From assembly GCF_008728515.1 (NCBI RefSeq), contig NC_044977.1:171291139-171355138 (forward strand): a stretch of DNA of 64,000 bases. The letters run 5' to 3'. The DNA is from Papio anubis. Lineage: Eukaryota > Chordata > Mammalia > Primates > Cercopithecidae. Under the pieces are notes generated by a model, which saw only the letters and a list, made by a program, of their open reading frames with translations, made no database searches and was not told the origin of the DNA. Shown piece by piece: positions 54,476-64,000 of this stretch. Position numbers and translations under genes: made by a program. Position 1 is the first letter of the stretch. Each line of letters opens with the position of its first letter.

Positions 54476-55245
54476 TCCATGCATGGCTTGAGGGTGAACC
54501 TGGAACCTGTGTCAGTTTATAATACAGAGCTAGGGGATCTTCTGCCTCACTTCTCTTTTCCCTGGGACTTTTTTTCCCCATAGTCTCTGATCCCAGATAG
54601 TTCTCTTTTCTTCATTCTTCTAACCAGAAACATAGATTTCTCCCCTTAAACTCTTGCACATTTCTGAGTGATTATCTGCCTTTGGAGTTGAAGCAACAAG
54701 AGCAAAGAGGGAAGAAGAAATTACGAAGATTTCACCCCAAGCACACTCTTCAGCCCACAGGGATCCATTTTTCTGGTTCCTCTGTCTGCAGAGGCAGGTT
54801 TTTTCCTCGGGGTTTTGCCTACCCATGCTACTTGCTGCTGTCTCCACCACATCAACACAATTTTATCACTGGGAACATTCTTAGGACTTGGGAGAAAAAA
54901 GAAGGGAGAAATATATCAGTTACTTCTCCTGCAACGTCTAGTTCACAGGGGGCCCCCTTTTTGGATCTCTGGCCAGAAACAGGAGTTTCTGTCAGAGTTC
55001 TTACTGCCCATGATCACTACATTGTTCTCCAGCTCAGGCCACTAAGCTTATCCTCAGTAAACCAGAAAATTTAGTGGTTCTGGCCATTCTTCAAGTTTTT
55101 GCTTCCTTATTATCTGCCTGCAGTTGTTTACTTTTCAGAATCCTCAGAGAGTTGCTTTTTATTCTGTCTGAAACTCTGGTTATGGTAAGTAGAGAGAGTG
55201 GTCTCTAGTGGACTTACTCCATCTTGATCAGTACTGTAAGTTCTC
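54476..55245. other. Unclassified, possibly 5' part of the old L1M
   Basis: The position and phrases such as 'gtggacttactccatcttga' near the right end suggest an old L1M/HAL1 5' region in reverse, but I could not align it with confidence. The 130-codon plus frame at 54682-55074 does not resemble a known protein. Confidence 0.3.
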
Positions 55246-56117
55246 ATCATCAAATATCATAAGCAAAATTTTACTCAGAAGAATAGATGCTTCTGGAAGT
55301 TGGGATTAGAATGATAGTAGATTCAGAATTTGGGGGATATTTGAAGTGACTTAGAATACCAAACTATATAAAAAAAAAAGTATCTGTCTCCTCACCAAAA
55401 GGAGATCAGAGGTATTTTCAGAGTCTCAGCAAAGTTGAAAGGTGTTTAGTCTTCATTATGGTTGAATTTCAACTGCCTTTTTCCTCTGTGTCTGTGATAG
55501 TCATCATGCCTTTTACTTACTCAAATCACAGACGAAACATTCCATAGCTGAAATAAGCAAGTCTGCTGTTTCATGTGGTTAACCACTTTTCCATTATCTA
55601 TTACGGCTCTTGAGTGAGGTTACAAGGTGATAGGGCAGAATGAAGACATGCGTCCAAGCACACACACACACAAACACAGGAGGTGGAAAGTTTTGCTCTA
55701 AAACCCCTTCTTTGACTATTACTCACTTTTGTTTGTGCATTAAAATAGAAAGAGAAATGTCATAATTTTCCCCATAGTGTTTGTGAATAAACAGTGCCAC
55801 ATATTACTCCACTACTTATTTGAATACTAGAGATGTTAATCAACTCTGTTTTCTTATATTTTAAATCAACTCTAGGATTGTAAAAAATCAAACATCTCTA
55901 GATACTTTATAAGATTATAAGCCTCAAGTCTATATATCCTGAAAAAATAGTACATGTGAATTATTTCAGAGGATCTTTTAACTCTATCTTCTTTGGTATT
56001 TCTAGATATATTTTTGTGTATTCCTCAGAAATATTCATATTTCTGATTCATTCATGATGTAGTTATAGCTCACTGTATAAATGAATAACTTTATAAATAT
56101 AGCCACTTGCCCTGCTA

Positions 56118-56200
56118 TATTCATTCAACAAATATTAATTGTGCCAAGAACAACGCTAATTGCAAGAATTAGAGCAGTAAACAAAAACAATGCATGTGGT
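56118..56200 (-). repeat. L2 LINE 3' end fragment, minus strand
   Basis: 'ttcattcaacaaatattaat', 'tgtgccaagaacaacgctaa' and 'attagagcagtaaacaaaaa' resemble the reversed L2 terminus (TTCATTCAACAAATATTTATTGAG... GTGCCAGGCACTG... CAGTGAACAAAAC). Confidence 0.7.
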
Positions 56201-56449
56201 GGATAATTGGGCACTCTGCCTAATTTTACTCATCAACAGGTTTTAAGCTCCAGATAATTTCAAAGATAATAATATCCTGTTAATTCTTATCTCAAAATAA
56301 CAGATGATTAATTTGTTGCTTTACATATCCGTAGCCACATATTCACTTTGCTGACCTTCTAAAGACTAAGAAGTCCTCTTCTAAAATGTCCTGAGGTTTT
56401 GAAACAAAAACCATGAACAATACATAAATAGTAGTTATGTTACTAGTAC

Positions 56450-56532
56450 AAAGAAAGGAAGGAATTGAACATGGGATCTAGTGAAGGATGGAAGGAAGGA
56501 GGAAGGAAAGAGAAGAGGAAAGAAAAGGAGCA
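56450..56532 (+). repeat. (GGAA)n-like purine-rich tract
   Basis: GGAAGGAAGGAGGAAGGAAAG-type repeats with one short interruption near 56465-56490. GGAA repeats can bind ETS-type factors in some contexts, but nothing here shows use. Confidence 0.8.
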
Positions 56533-57509
56533 TCTTTTCTTCCCCTCACTATGCACTTTAATACATATAAAAGTGCCGAGTGCTCCAAACTATTAATATA
56601 TACATGTGTAATAATGAAAATAAATGCTAGATTTTACATTAATGTATGTCTGCCGCTGTTTTAATTATTTAGCATTTCATATTGAATTTGGTGTTTGGTG
56701 GGGGTCATAAGAAAAATAGAGTGGAATGTCTCCTCCTGCAATACATTTTATTAAGAGTGCTAGGAACTGTTTTGAATGTGTTATTTATCTGGAAGATGTT
56801 GCATCATTTTTTAAGGTTAATAGAGTTTTCTAATATAATGTTTATTTAAAACCCCAGAAATTCAGAGGATATCATTATTCTGATAATTCTGTTATCTTAT
56901 CCTGTTTCTTTACCTAACTCTAAACACAAGTTGTTGGTCTTCCAGAACTGAGTCAATCAACTGTGCACTTGTACTTTTGGTGTTGCTTGAAAGAAAACAT
57001 CTTATGCTATTATCATAATTGCTATCTTTCCATTTAATAAAGGTCTCCTTTTGTCTGAAAAGATTTTCTTTAATATTTAAAAGCTTTCTTGGATTAATAC
57101 CTCAAAACAGAGGAATTCTATATAGAACAATACTCATTATACTTTAGCTAATCCCTTTAGAGAACTTGGTTACTGAAAAACTGAGATGATCTCATTAGAA
57201 GTTGGTGGCATTTATTAGACAACCCCAAAGGGTGGCTTCCCAAAGCAGCATTATAAAATGATCTTAAGGTAACCAGAATATTCTTTTAATAAATATTTTT
57301 CTTTTTCCTATCTAATCACTGTTGCCGTTTATTTTTCTTTTTGCATTTCAATATTGCAAATGCCATATGGTATTTTCTAAATCTTACCAGAGAGAAAAAT
57401 GTATATTCTAAACAGTTTTTTATTTTACATGAGCAGATAATATATGATTTTTTTAAAAGTCACCCTCTAAAAATATAATGTAAAACCTTTTTTGTTAGAA
57501 ACTCTTTCT

Positions 57510-57824
57510 GAAAATAACAGCTTTATTGAGATTTAGTTATATATTATAAATTTCACCATTTTAAAGTGTACAATTCAGTGATTTTAATTTATTCAGTTAC
57601 ACAACCATCATCGCTATCTAAATCCAGAACATGTCATGCCACCCCAAAAAGAAACATCATAAACCATTAGCAGTCACTCTCCATTCTACTTCCCCTCAGC
57701 CCCTGGCAAATGCTACTCTAGTCTACTCTACTTTTAATGCAAAAACCGTAATTACTTTTGCACCAACCCTATTTTGGATACTTCATATATATGAAAGCAT
57801 ATAATATATGGTCTGTTGTGACTG
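57510..57824 (-). mobile_element. Old L1M 3'UTR, minus strand (host of nested insertions)
   Basis: 'aacagctttattgagattta', 'tttaaagtgtacaattcagt', 'ccaccccaaaaagaaacatc', 'agcagtcactctccattcta' and 'cccctggcaaatgctactct' form the conserved reversed L1M 3'UTR. It contains a MADE1 half and is interrupted by the L1MA beginning near 57825. Confidence 0.92.
57730..57769. mobile_element. MADE1 mariner MITE, one half only
   Basis: 'acttttaatgcaaaaaccgt' with 'aattacttttgcaccaaccc' is one arm of the 80-bp palindromic MADE1 element. The other arm is missing, so the hairpin that gives rise to mir-548-type precursors cannot form. Confidence 0.9.
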
Positions 57825-58102
57825 GCTTCTTTATTTTTATTTTATTGATAAATAATATTTGTACATATATAGAGATAGTATGTGTGATACTTTGTTACAT
57901 GCATAGAAGGTGTACTTAGGATATCCATCACCTTGAGTATTTATTATTTCTACATGTCGGGAACATTTCAAGTCTTCTGTTCTACTTATTTTGAAATATA
58001 TAACACATTTCTCTTACCTACAGTTATCCTACTCTGCTATCAAACATTAGAAGTTATTCCTTCTATTTAATTGTATGTTTGTACCTATTAACCAACCTGT
58101 CT

Positions 58103-61100
58103 TCATCCTCCAGCCCCCACACACCCTTCCCAGCCTCTGGTATCTAGGATTCTACTCTCTACCTCTATGAGATCCACTTTTATTTTTTGGCTCCTACATA
58201 TGAATGAAAACATGGAATATTTGTCTTTCCATGCCTGGCTTATTTCACTTAACATAATGACCTCCAATTCCATCCACGTTGTTAAAAATGACATGATTTT
58301 ATTATTTTGTATGGCCAAATAGTATTCCATTATATAATACAGACCAAATTTTCTTTATTCATTTATCCGTTGGTGGAAACTTAAAATGATTCCATATCTT
58401 TGATGTTGTGAATAGTGCTGCAGTAAACATGGCGTACAGGTATCCCTTTGATATACTGATTGTTTTCCCTTGCATAAATACCCAGGAATGGGATTGCTGG
58501 ATTGTATAGTAGTTCCATATTTAGTTTTTTGAAAAATTACCATACACATTTACATAGTAGCTATACTACTTTACATTGTCACCAATAGCGTATAAGAATT
58601 CTCTTTACCCTGCATCCTTGTCAGCATCTGTTATTTTTTGTCTTTTTAATAATACCTATGGGCTGGGTGCAGTGGCTCACAACTGTCATCCCAGCACTTT
58701 GGGAGGCCGAGGTGGGTGGATCACAAGGTCACGAGTTCGAGACCAGCCTGGCCAACACAGTGAAACTCCTTCTCTGCTAAAAATACACAAATTAGCCAGG
58801 CATGATGGCGCGTGCCTGCAGTCCCAGCTACTCAGGAGGCTGAGGCAGAAGAATCGCTTGAACCCGGGAGGCGGAGGTTGCAGTTAGCTGAGATCACATC
58901 ACTGCACTCCAGCCTGGGCAACAGAGCAAGATTATGTCTCAAAGAGTAGTAACAGCCACGATAACTGGGGTAAGATGATATCTCATTGTGGTGTTTATTT
59001 GTATTTCTCTGATGATTAGTGATGTTGAACTTTTTTTCATACATCAGTTGACCATTTGAATGTTGTCTTTTGAGAAATGCCTATTCATGTCCTTTGCCCA
59101 CATTTTAATGGGATCGTTTATTACTATTAAATTGTCTGAGTTCCTTATATATTCTGGATATTAGTCCCTTGTCATACGAACAGTTTGCAAATATTTTTCC
59201 TATTCAACATGTTGTCCTATAACTCTGTTAATTGTTTCCTTTGCTGATCAGAAGTTTAATATAGTCCTATTTGTTGATTTTTGATTTTGTTGGCTGTGCT
59301 TTTGAGATCTTAGCCATAAAATCTTTCCCTAGACCAGTGTCTTGAAGTGTTTCCCCTATGTATTCTTCTAGTAATTTTGTAGTTTTGAGTGTTATGTTTA
59401 AGTCTTTAATCCATCTAAAGTTTATTTTTCAATTTGATGAGAGATAAGAGTCCAGTTTTATTCTTCTGCATAGGGATATCCAATTTTCCCAGCACCATTT
59501 ATTGAAGAGGATGTCCTTTTCTCAGTATAGGTTTTTGACCTCTTTGTCAAAAATCAGTTGGCTATACATATATAGATTTATTTCTGGGTCCTCCGTTCTG
59601 TTCCATTGGTCTGTGCATCCGTTTTTGTACCAATATTATCCTGTTTTAGTTAGCAAAGCCTTGAAATATATTTTGAAATCAAATAATGTAATGCCTCCAG
59701 CTTTGATTTTTGTGCTTGGGATTGTTTTGATGATTCAGGCTTTTTTTTTTTTTGGTTCCATACAAATTTTTTCTATTTCTGTGAAAAATTACATTTGTAT
59801 TTTTACAGAGATTGCACTGAATCTGTAAGCTGCTTTGGGTAGTATCTTCATTTTAATGATATTAATTCTTCTGATCCATGAGCATAGATGCCTTTCAATT
59901 TATTTGTGTTTTCTTCAGTTTCTTTCATCAATGTTTGGTAGCTTTCCTTGTAGAGGTCTTTCACTTCCTTGGTTAAATTTATTCCTAGGTTTTTTGTTTT
60001 GTTTTGTTTTGTTTTTTGTAATTCTTGTAAATGGGATTGCATTCTTGATTTCATTCTCGATTAGTTCATCATTGGTGTATGGAAAGGCTACTGCATTTTG
60101 CATGTTTTATGTATCCTGAAACTTTGCTGAATTTATTAGGTCTAAGAATTTTGGTGGAGTCTTTATGTTTTTCTAGGTATAAGATGATGTTGTCTGAAGA
60201 AAAGGACAACTTGACTTCCTCGTTTTCAATTTGAATGTATTTGAGTTCTTTCTCATGTCTGATTGCTCTGACTAGGACTTCCAGTACTATGTTGAATAGA
60301 AGTGTTGAAAGTATGTATCGTTGTCTTGTTCTAGTTCTTCTAGAAAAGGCTTTCAACTCTGTTCCATTTAGTATAGTGTTAACTGTGTGTTTGTTATATA
60401 TGGCCTTTATTATATTTTGTGGTATGATTCCTTCTATGCCTAGTTTGTTGACAGTTTTTTTATCATGAAGCGATGTGGAATCTTACGCTTTTTCTGCATT
60501 TATTGAGTGATCATGCAGTTTTTGTCCTTCCTTCTATTGATGTAATGTGTCAAGTTTATTGATTTACATATGTTGAGACATTCTTACATCCCTGAGATAA
60601 ACTCCACTTGATCATGGTGTATTATCTTTTTGATATGCTGTTGAATTCAGTTTGTTAGTGTTTTGTTGAGGATTTTTGCATACATGTCCATCATGGATAT
60701 TAGCCTATAGTTTTCTTTTTTGTTGTTGTGTCTTTGTCTGGTTTTGGTATCAGGGTAATTCTGGCTTTGTAGAATGAATTAGAGAAAACTTCTTCCTCCT
60801 CAACTTTTTAGAATTGTTTGAGAAGAATTGGTCTTCTTTGGAAGTTTGGTAGAATTTGACAATGAAGCCATTTGGTCCTAGACTTTTCTTTATTGGGAAG
60901 TTATTTATTACCGAGTCAATCTCATTACTCGCTGTTGGTCTGTTCAGCCTTTCTATTTCTTCTTGATTCAGTCTAGGTAGATTGCATGTGTCAAGGAATT
61001 TATACACTTCCACTGGGTTTTCCAGTTTGTTCCTGTATAGTTGTTCATAATAGTCTCTGATGACCTTTTCTATTTCTGTAGTATCAGTTGTAATATAGTG

Positions 61101-61115
61101 ATCATTCTGGAACAT
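58103..61115 (-). pseudogene. LINE-1 ORF2 relic in the L1MA
   Basis: Blocks of ORF2 remain in several frames: linker at 61115-60750 (DYYEQLYRNKLENP... PRLNQEEIERLNRP), reverse transcriptase at 60356-60069 (LLFNIVLEVLVRAIR), and a C-terminal block at 58330-58103 (MEYYLAIQNN). The catalytic FADD is replaced by SSDN, and frameshifts plus the Alu insertion break it repeatedly. It is non-functional. Confidence 0.88.
58660..58948 (+). mobile_element. Full-length Alu (AluS-like) inside the L1MA
   Basis: 'gggctgggtgcagtggctca', 'gatcacaaggtcacgagttc', 'gaccagcctggccaacacag', 'gcttgaacccgggaggcgga' and 'actgcactccagcctgggca'. The A-tail is short and interrupted ('caaagagtagtaac'). L1MA sequence resumes at about 58950 ('ccacgataactggggtaaga'). 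Confidence 0.95.
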
Positions 61116-61454
61116 GCTGTTTCATTTTCATATATTTGTACAATTTCCAAAGTTTCTCTAGTTACTGATTTTTAGTGGTCTGAGAAGATACTTATTATGA
61201 TTTTGATTTTTAAAAATCTGTTGAGACTTGTTTTATGTCTTTTTAAAATTATACTTTAAGTTCTGGGATACGTGTGCAGAACATACAGTTTTGTTACATA
61301 GGCATACATATGCCATGATGGTTTGCTGTACCCATTACCCTGTCATCCACATTAGGTATTTCTCCTAATGCCATGCCTCCCCTTCCCCACCACAACCGCC
61401 AGACAGGCCCCGGTGTGTGATGTTCCCCTCCCTGTGCCCATATTTTCTCATTGT

Positions 61455-64000
61455 TCAACTACTACCTATGAATGAGAACATGCAGTGTTTGGTTTTCTGT
61501 TCCAGTGTTAGTTTGCTGAGAATGATGGCTTCCAGATTCATGCATATCCCTGCAAAGGACATGAACTCATTCTTTTTAATGGCTCTATAGTATTCCATGG
61601 TGTATATGTGCCACATTTTCTTTATCCAGTCTAACATTGATGGGCATTTGGGTTGGTTCCAAGTCTTTGCTATTGTGAATAGTGCGTGTGCATATGTGTG
61701 CACGTGTCTTTATAGTAAAATGATTTATAATCCTTTGGGTATATACCCACTAATGGGATTGCTGGGTCAAATGGTATGTTTCTAGATCCTTGAGGAATCA
61801 CCCCACTGTCTTCCACAACGGTTGAACTAATTTATGCTCCCGCCAACAGTGTAAAAACATTCCTATTTCTCCACATCCTCTCCAGCATCTGTTGGACTTT
61901 TTAACGATCGCCACTTTAACTGGCGTGAGATGGTATCTCATTGTGGTTTGCATTTCTCTAATGATTAGTGGATGAGCTTCTTTTCATATGTTTGTTGGCC
62001 ACATAAATATCTTCTTTTCAAAAGTATCTGTTCATATCCTTCCCCTACTTTTCAGTGGGGTTGTTTTTTTCTTGTAAATTTATTTAAGTTCCTTGTAGCT
62101 TCTCGATATTAGCCCTTTGTCAGATAGATACATTGCAAAAATTTTCTCCCATTCTGTAGGTTGTCTGTTCACTCTGATGGTAGTTTATTTTCCTGTGCAG
62201 AAATTTTAGTTTAATTAGATTCCATTTGGCAATTTTGGCTTTTGTTGACATTGCTTTTAGTGTTTTAGTCATGAAGTCTTTGCCCATGCATATGTCCTGA
62301 ATGGTATCGCCTAGGCTTTCTTCTAGGGTTTTTAGGGTTTTAGGTCTTATGTTTAAATCTTTAATCCATCTTGAGTTAATCTTTGTATAAGGTGTAAGGA
62401 AGGGGTCCAGTTTCAGTTTTCTGCATATGGCTAGTCAGTTTTCCCAGCACCATTTATTAAATGGGAAATCCTTTCCCCATTGTTTGTTTTTGTCAGATTT
62501 GTCAAAGATCAAATGGTTGTAGATGTGTGGTGTTATTTCTGAGGCCTCTGTTCTGTTCCATTTGTCCATATATCTGTTTTGGTACCAGTACCATGCTGTT
62601 TTGGTTATTGTAGCTTTGTAATATAGTTTAAAGCCAGATAGCGTGATGCCTCCAGCTTTGTTCTTTTTGCTTAAGATTGTGTTGGCTATATAGGCTCTTT
62701 TTTGGTTCCATATAAAATTTAAAGACGATTTTTCTAATTCTGTGAAGGAAGTTAATGGTACTTTGATGGGAATAGCATTTAATCTATCAATTACTTTGGG
62801 GAGTATGGCCATTTTCACAATTTTGATTTTTCCTATTGATGAGCATGGAATGTTTTTCCATTTGTTTGTGTCCTCTCATTTTCTTGAGCAGTGGTTTGTA
62901 GTTCTCCTTGAAGAGGTCCTTCACATCTCTTGTAAGTTGTAGTTCTCGGTATTTTATTCTCTTTGTAGTAATTGTGAATGGGAGTTCACTCGTGATTTGG
63001 CTCTCTGTTTGTCTGTTGTCAGGGTATAGGAGTGCTTGTGATTTTTGCAGATCGATTTTGTGTCCTGAGACTTCGCTGAAGTTGCTTATCAGCTTGAGTT
63101 TTTGGGCTGAGATGATGGGGTTTTCTAAATATACAATCATATCATCTGAAAACAGAGATAATTTGATTTCTTCTCTTCCTGTTTGAATATCCTTTATTTC
63201 TTTCTCTTGCCTGATTGCCTGGTCAGAACTTCCAATACTATGTTGAATAGGAGTGGTGAGAGAGGACATCATTATCTTGTGCTGACTTTCAAAGGGAATG
63301 GTTCCAGCTTTTGCCCATTCAGTGTGATATTGGCTGTGGGTTTGTCATCAATAGCTCTTTTTTATTTTGAGATATGTTTCATCAATACCTAGTTTATTGA
63401 GTGTTTTTAGCCTGAAAGCGTGTTGAATTTTATCAAAGGCCTTTTCTGCTTCTATAGAGATAATCATGTGGGTTTTGTCATTGGTTCTGTTTATATGATG
63501 GATTACATTGATTGATTTGCATATGTTGAAACAGCCTTGCATCTCAGGGATGAAGCTGACTTGTTAGTGGTGGATATGTTTGGGATGAACCTGACTTGTT
63601 AGTGGTGGATATGCTTTTTAATGTGCTGCTGGAATCAGTCTACCAGTATTTTATGGAGGATTTTCCCATTGGTGTTCATCAGGGATATTGGCCTGAAATT
63701 TTGTTCTTTTGTTGTGTCTCTTCCAGGTTTTGGTTTCAGGATGATGCTTGCCTTATAAAATGAGTTAGGGAGGAGTCCCTCTTTTTCTGTTGTTTGAAAT
63801 AGTTCCAAAAGGAATGGTACCAGCTCTTCGTGGTACCTCTGGTAGAATTCAGCTGTGAATCTGTCTGTTCCTGGGGTCTTTTAAATTGGTAGGCTATTAA
63901 TTACTGCCTCAATTTCAGAACTTGTTATTGCTCTATTCAGGAATTCGATGTCTTCCTGGTTTAGTCTTGGGAAGGTGTATGTGTCTGGGAATTTATCCAT
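61455..64000 (-). pseudogene. LINE-1 ORF2, broken, 5' part beyond the window
   Basis: Readable blocks are the C-terminus (61703-61455, ending MFSFIGSS), 62818-62435 (LNFIWNQKRAYIANTIL... NKWCWEN), 63272-62787 (reverse transcriptase, SLFSDDMIVYLENP, with FADD changed to FSDD) and 63542-63348 (MIISIEAEKAFDKIQ, SIDAEKAFD changed to SIEAEKAFD, which removes a catalytic aspartate). Frameshifts separate them, and a 35-bp tandem duplication at 63547-63616 adds another shift. Confidence 0.9.
63547..63616 (+). repeat. 35-bp tandem duplication inside L1PA ORF2
   Basis: 63547-63581 and 63582-63616 differ at only two positions (gatgaagctg vs gatgaacctg; atgttt vs atgctt). Other L1 copies in this window have a single unit here, so it arose in this copy. 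35 is not a multiple of 3, so it also breaks the frame. Confidence 0.95.

Larger units (their letters stand above)
55246..57509. other. Unique AT-rich sequence with minor repeats
   Basis: No gene was recognised. A short CA run lies at 55659-55675, an L2 piece at 56118-56200 and a purine-rich tract at 56450-56532 (both listed). The rest looks unique. Confidence 0.5.
57825..61236 (-). mobile_element. L1MA, minus strand, internally deleted
   Basis: The left edge is an A-tail complement ('tttatttttattttattgat'), then a reversed L1MA 3'UTR ('ttggttaacc'-type 'ctattaaccaacctgtcttc', 'cacccttcccagcctctggt', 'gcctggcttatttcacttaa'). ORF2 follows, with an Alu at 58660-58948, a (GTTTT)n run at 59993-60016, and an apparent deletion near 61115-61140 before endonuclease-region sequence ('gttactgatttttagtggtc'). 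It is cut at about 61236 by the next L1PA. Confidence 0.88.
61237..64000 (-). mobile_element. Decayed L1PA, minus strand, running off the right edge
   Basis: The reversed 3'UTR begins 'aaattatactttaagttctg', then 'acaggccccggtgtgtgatg', followed by continuous ORF2 sequence to the window end in the linker upstream of the RT. It is younger than the L1MA it interrupts but more decayed than the copy at 48117-54288, so an older L1PA subfamily (about L1PA7-L1PA10) is inferred. Its 5' end and target-site duplication lie outside the window. Confidence 0.93.

Noticed and set aside
54682..55074. 130-codon plus-strand frame
   Set aside because: No recognisable domain and another overlapping frame in the same place. 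It is probably chance in old repeat sequence.
57730..57769. Possible mir-548 family precursor
   Set aside because: Only one arm of the MADE1 palindrome is present, so no precursor hairpin can form.
1..64000. CRISPR arrays, operons, phage or bacterial systems
   Set aside because: No regularly spaced direct repeats, no bacterial gene organisation, and pervasive primate repeats rule out a prokaryotic origin.

Overview
The window is primate (probably human or other ape) nuclear DNA from an AT-rich, gene-poor region. The evidence is dimeric Alu elements on both strands, L1PA/L1PB/L1MA-type LINE-1 copies with their usual ORF2 peptides, MaLR LTRs of the MST/THE1 and MLT1 type, and older MIR, L2, hAT and Tigger-like debris. 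I find no host protein-coding exon, tRNA, snRNA, CpG island or bacterial-type feature. Outside repeats, open frames are short and read as chance.

Layout. 1-13 kb: mostly unique AT-rich DNA with an MLT1-type LTR (2.68 kb), a free Alu monomer (4.69 kb), old L1 fragments (6.0 and 7.8 kb), L2 and MIR pieces, an Alu inside a MIR (9.5 kb) and a MER5-type hAT element (12.5 kb). 13.9-20.1 kb: an old L1 3' end, then two LINE-1 copies joined head to head at about 17.44 kb (L1PA on minus, L1MA on plus), a half Alu and a Tigger-like remnant. 20.3-21.3 kb: a diverged local duplication of about 220 bp. 21.7-34.6 kb: two MaLR LTRs in opposite orientation, two Alus, an inverted pair of one hAT-like family, and several MIR, L2, L1 and MER5 pieces. 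34.6-45.3 kb: mostly unique DNA, with one Alu and old LINE pieces.

45.3-54.5 kb is the main structure: an old minus-strand L1M carrying a Tigger-like transposon (itself carrying an Alu), and then, 7 bp-scale alignment aside, split cleanly by a full-length 6.17 kb L1PA on the minus strand. This L1PA has a 16-bp target-site duplication, a complete 5'UTR, an intact 338-codon ORF1 and an ORF2 of canonical length broken only by one extra base in an A-run. 57.5-64.0 kb is a second nest: an old L1M 3'UTR interrupted by an L1MA, interrupted in turn by a decayed L1PA that runs off the right edge.

The only coding capacity is LINE-1 derived, so there is no pathway to reconstruct. The window is best read as a record of successive retrotransposition with some unique islands that may be regulatory. 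I saw no evidence for a previously undescribed gene system. Family names below DNA-class level rest on recalled consensus features, not on a search.
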